Source: Streptomyces sp. NBC_00490
Lineage (GTDB): Bacteria > Actinomycetota > Actinomycetes > Streptomycetales > Streptomycetaceae
DNA length: 64,000 nucleotides
Assembly: GCF_036013645.1 (NCBI RefSeq)
Contig: NZ_CP107869.1
Location: 10,354,001 to 10,418,000 of the forward strand
Direction of reading: 5' to 3'
The notes under the pieces were generated by a model that worked only from the letters and a program-made list of their open reading frames with translations, searched no databases and was not told the DNA's origin. Position 1 is the stretch's first letter. Each line of letters begins with the position of its first letter. Both the position numbers and the translations under genes were made by a program. Positions 46,968 to 55,459 of this stretch are shown piece after piece.

Positions 46968-48257
46968 TCAGCCCGCGGTGATACGGGAGTTGACGCGCCG
47001 CATCCAGTCCGCGTCGGTGTGCCACATGGGGTGGTGCGGGGCCGCGTTGGAGGTCAGGACGACGCCGCGGAAACCGGCATCGAGGCAGCGGTCGACGACG
47101 AACTCGGCGATGTCCTTGCCGACGGCGTCCTCCTCGAAGCGGGTCAGGAGCGGGGTGTACCCGACGACGCCTTCACCGAGGACAGCGGGAACACCGCGCC
47201 GGCGGGCGAACTCGGCCACCGAGTCGACCCAGGAGGCCAGTGTGTCCCGCATGGCCTGGCGGTGTGCCGCGTAGTTCTCGTAGAGCCACAGGTCCCAGCG
47301 GTCGGGGTCCACCCAGTCGTGCGCGTAGAACAGTTCGCGCGGGATCCCGGTGGCCGCCAGCCGCCAGGGTTCGTCCGGCTGGTAGTCGGCGAAGGCGGGC
47401 GCGTCGGGGCGCAGCATGGCGGCCAGTTCGGGGGTCGGCCAGGCGGCCGTCTCGGGCGCCGCCTCGGTGCCGTGGCCGAGTCCGACCGCCTCGTACAGCG
47501 CGCCGAGCACGCCGTAGACGTAGAAGTGGAAGTGGGCGATCTGCGCCTGCTCGGGCAGGTCCTCGAGCTCGTCGGGCCACGGCTCGCCGAGCGAGTAGGT
47601 GACGGGGACGGCGGGGTGGCGTGCCTGCAACAGTTTCACGGCGCGTTCGAGGGGGCCGCGCAGCCGGGCGTAGTGGCCGGGGGTGCCGTCGGCCGGTACC
47701 AGGTCGCAGTTGTCGACCTCGTTGTGGACCTCGACGTAGGCGACGGCGTCGGTCAGTCCGCGCTCGTTGAGGAAGTCGAGCAGCCCGGCGAGTCCTTCGG
47801 CCACCGCTTCGGCGCGGTCCGGGCCCGGAACTTCGGCCAGGGCGCGGTGCCAGGTGTCGGTGTCGGCGAAGCTGGGGGACTGCTGGTACTCCCAGGAGGA
47901 CACGATCACCTTGCAGTCGTGCCGGGCCGCGGCTTCGAACAGCTCGGCGAGCCGTCGGCGGCCGTCCAGCGGGTAGCCGCCGCGCACGTCGTACCAGCGG
48001 GTGCGCTGTCCGAACTGCTCGCCCAGGCCGCGGACCTGGATGGAGTCCGGGTCGTGGACGCGTCCGGAGAACAGCAGGAAGGGCATGGCGCAGATGCGCA
48101 CGGTGTTGAAGCCGCGCTCCACCGTCTCGGCGAAGGCGCGGTCGATGTCGGCGAACGGCTCGCCGGGTCCTGCCTGTGTGTACCAGCTGAAGTCCCACAG
48201 GGTGATGGCGAGTCGGCCCGTGGTCTCGCCCGGGGTGGGCTGCTGCTGTGCGGTCAT
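46968..48257 (-). CDS. Cellulase-like glycoside hydrolase
   Basis: 429 aa, TIM-barrel type, with no signal peptide, so cytosolic. RLAITLWDFSWYTQAGPGEP opens it, then ERGFNTVRICAMPFLLF, CKVIVSSWEYQQSPSF, AYVEVHNEVDN (predicted acid/base Glu) and VPAVLGEGVVGYTPL (predicted nucleophile Glu). It fits the cellulase-like family related to GH5. The substrate is unknown; the setting suggests an oligosaccharide of the same diet as GH2 and GH42. It is divergent from the GH2 gene; the 159 bp between hold an AT-rich operator candidate at 48327-48340. Start ATG 48257. Confidence 0.85.
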   Translation of the reverse strand: MTAQQQPTPGETTGRLAITLWDFSWYTQAGPGEPFADIDRAFAETVERGFNTVRICAMPFLLFSGRVHDPDSIQVRGLGEQFGQRTRWYDVRGGYPLDGRRRLAELFEAAARHDCKVIVSSWEYQQSPSFADTDTWHRALAEVPGPDRAEAVAEGLAGLLDFLNERGLTDAVAYVEVHNEVDNCDLVPADGTPGHYARLRGPLERAVKLLQARHPAVPVTYSLGEPWPDELEDLPEQAQIAHFHFYVYGVLGALYEAVGLGHGTEAAPETAAWPTPELAAMLRPDAPAFADYQPDEPWRLAATGIPRELFYAHDWVDPDRWDLWLYENYAAHRQAMRDTLASWVDSVAEFARRRGVPAVLGEGVVGYTPLLTRFEEDAVGKDIAEFVVDRCLDAGFRGVVLTSNAAPHHPMWHTDADWMRRVNSRITAG

Positions 48258-48326
48258 GAGGTCACCCGTCGTTCGTGTGCGGTGGGACGCCGTCGGCGGC
48301 TCGGCGGCACCACGCTAACTCAATTC

Positions 48327-48340
48327 ATTATTTATGAATA
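48327..48340 (-). promoter_or_regulatory. Candidate operator, motif TATTCATAAwTAAT
   Basis: On the minus strand TATTCATAAATAAT; on the plus strand it sits within the palindrome attcat-N5-atgaat (48323-48339). A 14-bp AT-only-like block in DNA of about 70 per cent GC, shared with 53868-53881 with one difference. It lies between two divergent glycosidase genes. Likely bound by the GntR regulator at 54737. Confidence 0.6.
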
Positions 48341-48416
48341 ATCCTTGACGAGGGTAACCGGGTTGTCCAGGCTGTGGGGCGGACGAACACGTATGCGCAT
48401 CGAGGAGCCGCCCGCC

Positions 48417-50465
48417 ATGACCCCATCCATCCATCCGTCCCGGCGCACCGTCGTCACGGCACTCGGCGCCGTCGCAGCCGTCGCTCTGCCGGCCTGGCCG
48501 CAGACCGCGCGAGCGGCGGACGGCGAGGCCGTGGCCGCGGCTAACGGCCCGGTGCTCGACACCCACCCGGCCACCGAGCCCTCCGGCACCCATGTGCGTG
48601 ACGTCGGCGGCACCGATGTCGTCTTCCAGTACGGCACCGTGCTCCCCGCCTTCGACGGCTGGCGCACCCATGAGCCCACCCGCGACTACCTGTCCCTGGA
48701 CAAGCGCTGGCGTTTCCGCTTCGACCCCGCCGACCAGGGGACCGACGAAGGGTGGCAGTCCCGGCACCATGACGACCGGGCGTGGGACCGCATCGAGGTG
48801 CCGGCCGCCTGGGACCTGTTGAACACTCCCGGATTCGGCTCGGAGACCGCCCCCTTCGCCAAGGGCACCGCGTTCACCGACGGCTACGCCTGGTACCGCA
48901 CCACCGTCGACGTACCCGCGTCCTGGCGTGCCCGGCACGTCCGCATCGCGTTCCTCGCCGTCGGCTACAGCGCCGAGGTCTGGCTCGACGGCGTGCATCT
49001 CGGCAAGCACGAGGGGGCCAACTCGCCCTTCGCGCTTCCGGTGGCGGGGGCGCTCCGGCCGGGCACCCGCCAGACGATCGCCGTGCGGGTCTTCCGCCGG
49101 GCGAGCTACACCGACTACACGGCCTCGCCCCCGCAGCCGGTCACCGACGACCACGAGATCCCGTACAAGCCGGTCGACTACTGGCCCTACGCGGGGTTGA
49201 CCCGGTCGGCCTGGATCGAGGCGGTACCGCAGGTCACCGTCGCCAAGCTGCTCGTGGCCGCCGCGGACGGGCACCTGGAGGCGCGTGCGGTCGTCGAGAA
49301 CCACGGTACGTCCGACTTCGAGGGCTGGCTCACCCTGGATCCCGGCCGGAAGAGCGGTGGCCGGCCCGCCGTGGTCCCCGCCCGGATCGCGGCCCGATCG
49401 GCGGGCGTCGTACGCCTTTCGGTGCCCGTGCCCCGCGCCCCGCGATGGAGCCCGGCCGCACCGCACACGCTCACCGCCCGCGCCACCCTGAGCGCCGGCA
49501 GGCCGTCAGGCCCACGGGTGGACACACTGTCCACCCGCTATGGAGTGCGTGAACTGACCGTGGCCGACGCACAGTTGCGGTTGAACGGCGATCCTCTCTT
49601 CCTGAAGGGCCTCAACTGGCACGAGGAGACGGCCGCGCACGGCAGAGCGATGACACCCGCCGAGTACGACCGGGAACTGGGGCAGCTCAAGGTCCTGGGC
49701 GCCAACTTCATCCGCAACTGCGTCTACAACCGTCACCCCTACGTCTACGACTGGGCGGACGAACACGGCGTACTGGTGATGGACGACATCGACACCATGT
49801 GGCTCAACACCGCCCAGGAGAAGCTCCAGACCGAGCGCTACGGCCTCGCCCGGGCGCTGGCCCTGACGATGGCGTGGAACCAGCACAACCACCCTTCGGT
49901 GATCCTTTGGGGCCTCCAGAACGAGTCGGAGATCGACGCCGCCGGCGCTCCGGTCTACCGGGCCTGGCTCGCCGACCTGAAGGCGGCAGTGAAGGCGGTC
50001 GACCTCACCGCCCGTCCCGTCACCTGGGCCTCCAACACCAGCAACGACCCCGCCTTCGACCTCGCGGACGTGATCGGGTTCAACGAGTACTTCGGCTACT
50101 TCTACGGCAAGGACGCCGACCTCGGCCCCACGCTCGACGCGGTGCACGCGAAGTACCCCGACAAGCCGATCCTGATCACCGAGAACGGCACCTGGTCCGT
50201 CGCCGGCACCCACGGCCCCGACACCACGCAGGGCACGGAGGAGTGGCAGGCGGCGAGCTTCAGCGCGCACTGGGCCCAAGTGACCGCGCGCAGCGCGTTC
50301 GTCGCCGGGTTCACCTACTGGGTACTCAAGGACTACAAGGAGCGGGCCGGGTACAACCAGGACTACAACGGGATCTCCGTGATGGGCCTGATGACGTTCG
50401 CGGAGGAGCGGCCCAAGCTGGTCTACGACGCCTTCCGGAAGGCGGCGGTGCCGGGCGGCGAGTGA
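48417..50465 (+). CDS. Glycoside hydrolase family 2 (beta-galactosidase/beta-glucuronidase type), Tat-exported
   Basis: 682 aa from ATG 48417 with GAGGAG nine bases upstream; ATG 48393 is less good. A twin-arginine signal is seen: SRRTVVTALGAVAAVALPAW, cut probably after TARA. Then the sugar-binding jelly roll (WRFRFDPADQGTDEGWQSRH, DGYAWYRTTVDVPASWRARH), an immunoglobulin-like part, and the TIM barrel with LNGDPLFLKGLNWHEETAAH, LWGLQNESEID (acid/base Glu) and ILITENGTWS (nucleophile Glu). It removes terminal beta-linked galactose or glucuronate outside the cell. Ends at a strong two-way terminator. Confidence 0.9.
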   Translation: MTPSIHPSRRTVVTALGAVAAVALPAWPQTARAADGEAVAAANGPVLDTHPATEPSGTHVRDVGGTDVVFQYGTVLPAFDGWRTHEPTRDYLSLDKRWRFRFDPADQGTDEGWQSRHHDDRAWDRIEVPAAWDLLNTPGFGSETAPFAKGTAFTDGYAWYRTTVDVPASWRARHVRIAFLAVGYSAEVWLDGVHLGKHEGANSPFALPVAGALRPGTRQTIAVRVFRRASYTDYTASPPQPVTDDHEIPYKPVDYWPYAGLTRSAWIEAVPQVTVAKLLVAAADGHLEARAVVENHGTSDFEGWLTLDPGRKSGGRPAVVPARIAARSAGVVRLSVPVPRAPRWSPAAPHTLTARATLSAGRPSGPRVDTLSTRYGVRELTVADAQLRLNGDPLFLKGLNWHEETAAHGRAMTPAEYDRELGQLKVLGANFIRNCVYNRHPYVYDWADEHGVLVMDDIDTMWLNTAQEKLQTERYGLARALALTMAWNQHNHPSVILWGLQNESEIDAAGAPVYRAWLADLKAAVKAVDLTARPVTWASNTSNDPAFDLADVIGFNEYFGYFYGKDADLGPTLDAVHAKYPDKPILITENGTWSVAGTHGPDTTQGTEEWQAASFSAHWAQVTARSAFVAGFTYWVLKDYKERAGYNQDYNGISVMGLMTFAEERPKLVYDAFRKAAVPGGE

Positions 50466-50472
50466 GCAGAGA

Positions 50473-50519
50473 ACGGCTGGAGGGGGGAGGGGCAGACTGC
50501 CCCTCCCCCCTCCAGCCGT
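50473..50519. terminator. Strong bidirectional terminator
   Basis: Arms 50473-50494 and 50498-50519 are perfect reverse complements (22 bp) with a 3-nt loop. It lies between the convergent GH2 (stop 50465) and permease (stop 50536) genes. Confidence 0.9.
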
Positions 50520-50535
50520 CGGGCTCTCAGCGACG

Positions 50536-51465
50536 TCAGCCCTTCACGCTGCCCTCGGTCAGACCGCTGCGCCAGAAGCGCTGCAGGACGACCATGGCGA
50601 TCATCAGAGGGACGACGGAGACCAAGGCGCCTCCGACGGTCATTTGGTAGAGCTGCGGTTGGCGGTCGGCGAAGGACTGCCACGACGTCAGACCCAGCGT
50701 GATGGGGTACAGCTTGGAGTCGGACAGCATGACCAGCGGCAGGAAGTAGTTGTTCCAGATGCCGACGAACTGGAAGAGGAAGATCGTCACCAGGGCGGGC
50801 GTCATGATGCGCAGAGCGACGACCGTGAAGATGCGGATCTCTCCCGCGCCGTCGATGCGGGCCGCCTCCAGTACCTCGTCCGGTATGGACGCCGCGGCGT
50901 AGATCCGGCACAGGTACACGCCGAAGGGACTGACGAAGCTCGGCAGCAGGACGGCCCAGTAGGTGTTGGCCAGGCCTGCCTCGCTGAACAGCAGGTACAT
51001 GGGCAGTGCCAGCGCCGTGGCGGGGATCAGGACGCCGCCCAGCACGACGTTGAAGATCGTGTCACGTCCGGCGAAGGAGAACTTGGCCAGCGCGTAGCCG
51101 CACATCGCGGCCAGCAGCGTCGCCACGGCGGCGCCGACGCCCGCGTACAGGATGCTGTTGGCGGCCCAGCGCAGGTAGATCGCGTCGTCGTAGGTGACCA
51201 CCTTGCGCAGGTTGCTCAGGAACTGGGGATGGGAGAACCACAACCCGAAGCTGCCGAACAGGTCGCCGGTGGACTTGGTGGATGCCACCACCAGCCAGTA
51301 CACCGGGAGCAGGAAGTACCCGGCGGCGGCCACCAGCAGGCCGGTGACCAGGATGCGGCTGCGCGGGGTGACCCCGGTGATGCCGCCGTGCGGCGTCGTG
51401 TTCTCGTCGGAGTCCGGCTTCCCGCCCTTCGGCGGGACTGTGCGGGCCGGTGTCTGAAGACTCAC
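50536..51465 (-). CDS. Sugar ABC transporter permease (MalG type)
   Basis: 309 aa from GTG 51465, which overlaps the stop of the upstream permease by 4 bases (GTGA), indicating translational coupling. Six membrane segments are visible, from SRILVTGLLVAAAGYFLLPV onward. The EAA loop EAARIDGAGEIRIFTVVALR that contacts the ATPase lies near residue 205. It forms the inner-membrane channel of the importer with the permease at 51462 and the binding protein at 52432. No ATPase gene is present, so a shared MsiK-type ATPase encoded elsewhere is expected. Confidence 0.9.
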   Translation of the reverse strand: MSLQTPARTVPPKGGKPDSDENTTPHGGITGVTPRSRILVTGLLVAAAGYFLLPVYWLVVASTKSTGDLFGSFGLWFSHPQFLSNLRKVVTYDDAIYLRWAANSILYAGVGAAVATLLAAMCGYALAKFSFAGRDTIFNVVLGGVLIPATALALPMYLLFSEAGLANTYWAVLLPSFVSPFGVYLCRIYAAASIPDEVLEAARIDGAGEIRIFTVVALRIMTPALVTIFLFQFVGIWNNYFLPLVMLSDSKLYPITLGLTSWQSFADRQPQLYQMTVGGALVSVVPLMIAMVVLQRFWRSGLTEGSVKG

Positions 51466-52367
51466 GCGTCCCCACCTCTCTTGTTGATCAGCCGCAGGAA
51501 ACCGAAAGAGAGCACGAACGCGGCGAGCGCGAGCAACACGGCCTCGGCGGCGGCGAGGTGGTAGTTGTCGTTGGTGAACGCCTCGTTGTAGGCGCTGAGG
51601 TTGGGTGTGTAGGCGCTGTCGATACTCGAGGAGACGGGCTTGAGCACCAGTGGTTCCGCGAACAGTTGCAGCGTGCCGATGATGGTGAAGACCGTGGTGA
51701 GGATGAGCGCCGGGCGCAGCAGCGGCAGTTTGACGTGCCGGACCGTCATCCACGCACTGGCGCCGTCGATGCGGGCGGCCTCGTACAGTTCTGCGGGGAT
51801 CGTGCGCAGCTGGGCGACGAGGACCAGCACGTTGTAGCCGGCGAACTCCCACGTGACGATGTTCGCGATGGACCACAGCACTGTGTCGCCGCCCAGCAGG
51901 TCGACCGACACCCCCAGGTGGCGCATGCCGTCCACGAGGGGGCTGACTCCCGGTACGTACAGGAAGCCCCACAGGATGGACGCGATGACGCCCGGAACGC
52001 CGTAGGGCAGGAAGAAGGCGGCGCGGAAGAACCGCACGCCTCTGGCCGAGGCGCTGTCCAGCAGCAGCGCGAGCCCGGCGGACAACGCGACCATCACCGG
52101 CACCTGGACGGCCGCGAACAGCAGTACGCGGCCGATGCTGCGGACAAAGGCGTGATCGGACAACGCGTCGGAGTAGTTGCGCAGCCCTGCGAAGACGGTA
52201 TGGCTGCCGCCGAGCCCCAGGGCTCCGGTGTGTTCGACATCCATGACGCTCTGATAGACGGCGTAGCCGATGGGGAGGGCGAAGGTCAGTAGGAACAGCA
52301 GGAGGAACGGCGCGACGAAGACGACGGGCGCCAGGTTTCTGCGGCGGCGGGGCGCTCGGGTGGGCAT
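51462..52367 (-). CDS. Sugar ABC transporter permease (MalF type)
   Basis: 301 aa. It opens with basic residues (RAPRRRRNLAPVVFVAPFLL) and has six membrane segments; the EAA loop reads LYEAARIDGASAWMTVRHVK near residue 205. Start ATG 52367 follows CCGGACTCCAGAAGGACCCCTG, which has AAGGA. Co-transcribed between the binding-protein gene (64 bp upstream) and the coupled second permease. The substrate is probably a galactoside or related oligosaccharide, inferred from the flanking glycosidases. Confidence 0.9.
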   Translation of the reverse strand: MPTRAPRRRRNLAPVVFVAPFLLLFLLTFALPIGYAVYQSVMDVEHTGALGLGGSHTVFAGLRNYSDALSDHAFVRSIGRVLLFAAVQVPVMVALSAGLALLLDSASARGVRFFRAAFFLPYGVPGVIASILWGFLYVPGVSPLVDGMRHLGVSVDLLGGDTVLWSIANIVTWEFAGYNVLVLVAQLRTIPAELYEAARIDGASAWMTVRHVKLPLLRPALILTTVFTIIGTLQLFAEPLVLKPVSSSIDSAYTPNLSAYNEAFTNDNYHLAAAEAVLLALAAFVLSFGFLRLINKRGGDA

Positions 52368-52431
52368 CAGGGGTCCTTCTGGAGTCCGGAGGGGAGAACG
52401 GCGGCGGCCGTGTCGTGCCCTCCGGAGGCGG

Positions 52432-53781
52432 TCACTGGCCGGTGGAAACCTTCAGACCCTTCTTCTTCAGGTCCTCGACGGTCTGCTTCTGCGCCTGCTT
52501 GACCGCGGAGACGAACGAGCCCTTGCCGGCCAGGGCGGCCTGGAAGCCGTCGTTGAGGTGCTGGTACGTGGCGTCGATCGTCGGTATCCACTTCCACGAG
52601 TTGTCGATGTTCTTGTCCGCTTCGGCGAAGACCTCGTTGTACTTCTGGCCTGCGAAGAACGGTGACGGCTTGTCCAGCGAGGTGCCCTCGTACCCGTCGG
52701 CCGCCGCGGGCCAGCCGTATCCGCCCTGCAGCAGCAGGTCGACGCTCGCCGGGTCGGTGTTGAGCCACTCGGCGAACTTCAGGGCCTCGGGGATGTGCTT
52801 GGCCCCCTTGAGGACAGCCGTGGAGGATCCTCCCCAGTTCGCGGACACGTTCGCGCCCTTCGTCCACTGCGGCATGGGTGCGACCGCCCACTTGCCACTG
52901 GTCTTAGGAGCGTTTCCGCTGATGATGGCGTCGCCCCACTGGGCGCTGACCCACGAGGTGATGGCACCGCTCTGCAGGTCCTTGTACCAGCCGTTGGCGA
53001 AGTCGGGTTCGGTCTTGATGACCTTCTTGCCGCGCAGGTCGTCCCAGAAGGCGGCGACCTTGAGGGTCTGCGGGGAGTCGATGTTCACCGACCAGGTGTC
53101 GCCGTTCACGCCGAACCACTTGGCGCCGGCCTGCCAGGCGAGGGCGGTGAACCAGGCGGAGTTGCCGGCGGGGAAGGTGCTGATGTAGGCCTTCGGGTCG
53201 GCATCGTGGATCTTCTGCGCGGCCTGGGCGAACTCCTCCCAGGTGGCGGGCGGTTCGATGCCCCACTTCTTGTACAGGTCAGCGCGGTAGAACAGGCCCA
53301 TCGGACCGGACGCCTGGGGGATCGCGTAGACGGACTTGTCGAAGACCCCCTGCTGCCACTGCCAGTCCACGAACTTCGACCGGTCCTTGTCCGCGCCGTA
53401 CTGGGACAGGTTCACCAGGCCGTTCTCCAGCAGGAACGAGGGGATCTCCTGGTACTCCACCTGTGCCAGGTCGGGCGCGTTGCCGCTCTTGAGGGCGGCG
53501 CGCATCTTGGCGTAGCCACCGCTGCTGCCCGCCGGGATCTTCTCCAGTTTGACGTGGATGTCCGGGTGGGTGGCGTTCCATTTGTCGACGGCCTTGTCGA
53601 CCCCGGGGACCCATGACCAGAAGCGCAGGTCGACCTTCTGGCCGGGCTTGGCGGGCTCCTGGAGTGCCGGGTCGTCCTTCGAACCGGTCGAACCCCCGCA
53701 GGCGGAGATCATCAGGGCGGCGGCGGCAAGGGTCACGGCGAGTGCGCCCCGGCTTCGGTGGCGGGGTGTGGTGCGGCTCAT
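52432..53781 (-). CDS. Sugar ABC transporter substrate-binding lipoprotein
   Basis: 449 aa, typical of cluster-B (family 1) binding proteins. The lipoprotein signal MSRTTPRHRSRGALAVTLAA ends in a lipobox with Cys 28 (ISACGGS). Then KVDLRFWSWVPGVDKAVDKW, MRAALKSGNAPDLAQVEYQE, ASGPMGLFYRADLYKKWGIE, PATWEEFAQAAQKIHDADPK and APMPQWTKGANVSANWGGSS are the usual blocks. Anchored outside the membrane, it passes its sugar to the two permeases. First gene of its operon, it is divergent from the SDR gene; the 150 bp between hold the operator candidate 53868-53881. Confidence 0.95.
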   Translation of the reverse strand: MSRTTPRHRSRGALAVTLAAAALMISACGGSTGSKDDPALQEPAKPGQKVDLRFWSWVPGVDKAVDKWNATHPDIHVKLEKIPAGSSGGYAKMRAALKSGNAPDLAQVEYQEIPSFLLENGLVNLSQYGADKDRSKFVDWQWQQGVFDKSVYAIPQASGPMGLFYRADLYKKWGIEPPATWEEFAQAAQKIHDADPKAYISTFPAGNSAWFTALAWQAGAKWFGVNGDTWSVNIDSPQTLKVAAFWDDLRGKKVIKTEPDFANGWYKDLQSGAITSWVSAQWGDAIISGNAPKTSGKWAVAPMPQWTKGANVSANWGGSSTAVLKGAKHIPEALKFAEWLNTDPASVDLLLQGGYGWPAAADGYEGTSLDKPSPFFAGQKYNEVFAEADKNIDNSWKWIPTIDATYQHLNDGFQAALAGKGSFVSAVKQAQKQTVEDLKKKGLKVSTGQ

Positions 53782-53867
53782 GGGAGGAGGTCCTTCCTAG
53801 CTTCGTACGGGAGGTGCCTGGTGCATGCCGGTCAGTTTCGGAGCGGTGTCACCACCCCGTCAAGATA

Positions 53868-53881
53868 TATTCATAATTAAT
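53868..53881 (+). promoter_or_regulatory. Candidate operator, motif TATTCATAAwTAAT (second copy)
   Basis: TATTCATAATTAAT on the plus strand, identical to the 48327-48340 copy at 13 of 14 positions and in opposite orientation. It lies between the divergent importer operon (start 53781) and catabolic operon (start 53932), where one operator can control both. It is inside an AT-rich island in GC-rich DNA. Confidence 0.6.
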
Positions 53882-53931
53882 TGAAACAGCTATGGTGGGT
53901 GCGTAGACAGTCACGAGGGGAGACACACGCG

Positions 53932-54693
53932 ATGACGGAATGCCGCAGGATGAGCGGCCGCGTGGCGGTGATCACCGGCGCCGCCCACGGGATCGGCGCG
54001 GCCACGGCTCACAGACTCGCGGCCGAGGGGGCCCAGGTCGTGGTCACGGACGTGGACGACACCGCGGGCAAGGAGGTCGCGGCCGCCATCACCGGCCAGG
54101 GAGGCCGCGCCGAGTACGTACGCTGCGACGTCACCTCCGCCGCCGACTGGGAGCACCTGGCCCGCCACGTCCAGGAGCACCACGGACGCCTGGACGTGCT
54201 GCACAGCAACGCCTTCGCCCAGCTCAACAAGCCCGCCGACGAACTGAGCGAGGCCGAGTGGGACGGTCAGATGGCCGTGCTGCTCAAGCCCGCCTGGCGG
54301 GCGATGAAGACGTTCGCGGCCATGCTGCGCGAGGCCCGCGGCTCCGTCGTGCTGACCTCCTCGGTGCACGCGGTCATCGGGCTGCCCGGCCATGCCGCCT
54401 ACGCCGCCGCGAAGGGCGCGCTGTGCTCGCTGGGACGGCAGCTGGCCGTCGAGTACGGTCCGGACATCCGGGTCAACACAGTGCTGCCGGGCCCCATCCT
54501 GACCGCCGCTTGGGACGGCATCCCGGAGTCCGACCGCGAGCGCAGTGTCGCGGCCACGGCGGCCCGGCGGTTCGGACAGCCGCAGGAGGTGGCGGCCGCC
54601 GTCGCGTTCCTGGCATCGGAGGATGCCTCCTATGTGACCGGCGCCAGCCTCGTGGTCGATGGAGGATGGAGCGTCATGAAGGAGTCCTCGTGA
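53932..54693 (+). CDS. Short-chain dehydrogenase, likely sugar (galactose) 1-dehydrogenase
   Basis: 253 aa from ATG 53932; GAGGGGAGA lies upstream. Classical SDR: cofactor loop VITGAAHGIGAATAHRLAAE, LDVLHSNAF in place of the usual NNAG, catalytic SSVHAVIGLPGHAAYAAAKG (Ser, Tyr, Lys) and the end VTGASLVVDGGWSVM. It is the first gene of an operon that also encodes a lactonase, galactonate dehydratase, kinase and aldolase, so it probably oxidises galactose (or a related aldose) at C1 to the lactone with NAD(P). The substrate is inferred from context only; SDRs vary widely. Confidence 0.85.
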   Translation: MTECRRMSGRVAVITGAAHGIGAATAHRLAAEGAQVVVTDVDDTAGKEVAAAITGQGGRAEYVRCDVTSAADWEHLARHVQEHHGRLDVLHSNAFAQLNKPADELSEAEWDGQMAVLLKPAWRAMKTFAAMLREARGSVVLTSSVHAVIGLPGHAAYAAAKGALCSLGRQLAVEYGPDIRVNTVLPGPILTAAWDGIPESDRERSVAATAARRFGQPQEVAAAVAFLASEDASYVTGASLVVDGGWSVMKESS

Positions 54694-54736
54694 GCGACGC
54701 ACACCCCGCTTGTGGACCTATACGGAAACGGAGAAC

Positions 54737-55459
54737 GTGGTGACCCATCCCCCCAAGGGGCTGCACGGCCAGGCCGTGGAGGAACTGGGCCGACGCATCA
54801 TCCGCGGCGACTACCCCCCGGGCTCCGTGGTGGACCCGGTCAGCTTCGAGACGGAACTCGGCGTCAGCAAGACCGTGATCCGCGAGGCCATGCGCGTGCT
54901 GGCCTCCAAGGGCCTGCTCGAGTCGAAGCAGAAACGCGGCACGACCATCCGCCCCCGCGCCGACTGGAACCTCCTCGACAGCGACCTGCTGCGCTGGCAG
55001 GGCAGCAGCGACCCGACCGACGGCTTCCTGGAGGACCTCGCCGAGGTCCGCGCGATCGTCGAACCCGCAGGAGCCCGGTTCGCGGCGGCCCGCCGCACCC
55101 CCTCCGACCTCGAGGCGATGCGGCAGGCGCTGGAGGCGATGGCGGCGGCGGGGACGGACGCCGACGCGATGGTCGAAGCGGACCTCGCCTTCCACCGAGC
55201 CCTGCTGGACGCCGCCCACAACGAACTGCTCAGCCGGATGGAGGTCGTCATCGAGGCCGGCCTGCGCGTACGCGACCGGATCGTGCACGGCGCCCGGCAC
55301 TTCTCCGACTCCATCCCCGTGCACCAGGAACTGCTGGACGCGGTCGAAGCGGGTGATCCCGACGCCGCAGTGGCCGCCGTCGAATCCCTCCTGGCGCAGG
55401 CCTCCGACGACCTGGCGGCCGTCCGGGCGACCGACCCGTTGCCGAAGGAACTTCCTTGA
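54737..55459 (+). CDS. GntR-family (FadR/FCD) transcriptional regulator
   Basis: 240 aa from GTG 54737, with GGAG six bases upstream; the frame from 54710 is longer but lacks a site. N-terminal winged helix: VEELGRRIIRGDYPPGSVVD, VSFETELGVSKTVIREAMRV and LASKGLLESKQKRGTTI. C-terminal FCD ligand domain: FLEDLAEVRAIVEPAGARFA, VEADLAFHRALLDAAHNELL, with two conserved His (FHRALL, VHQELL) that bind metal or ligand. It probably senses galactonate or KDG-type acids and represses the operon, acting at the two TATTCATAAwTAAT sites; that link is inference. It overlaps the next gene by 4 bases. Confidence 0.9.
   Translation: MVTHPPKGLHGQAVEELGRRIIRGDYPPGSVVDPVSFETELGVSKTVIREAMRVLASKGLLESKQKRGTTIRPRADWNLLDSDLLRWQGSSDPTDGFLEDLAEVRAIVEPAGARFAAARRTPSDLEAMRQALEAMAAAGTDADAMVEADLAFHRALLDAAHNELLSRMEVVIEAGLRVRDRIVHGARHFSDSIPVHQELLDAVEAGDPDAAVAAVESLLAQASDDLAAVRATDPLPKELP

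Noticed and set aside
46944..48341. 465-codon plus-strand frame opposite the cellulase-like gene
   Set aside because: Shadow; Val/Gly-rich low-complexity translation without motif.
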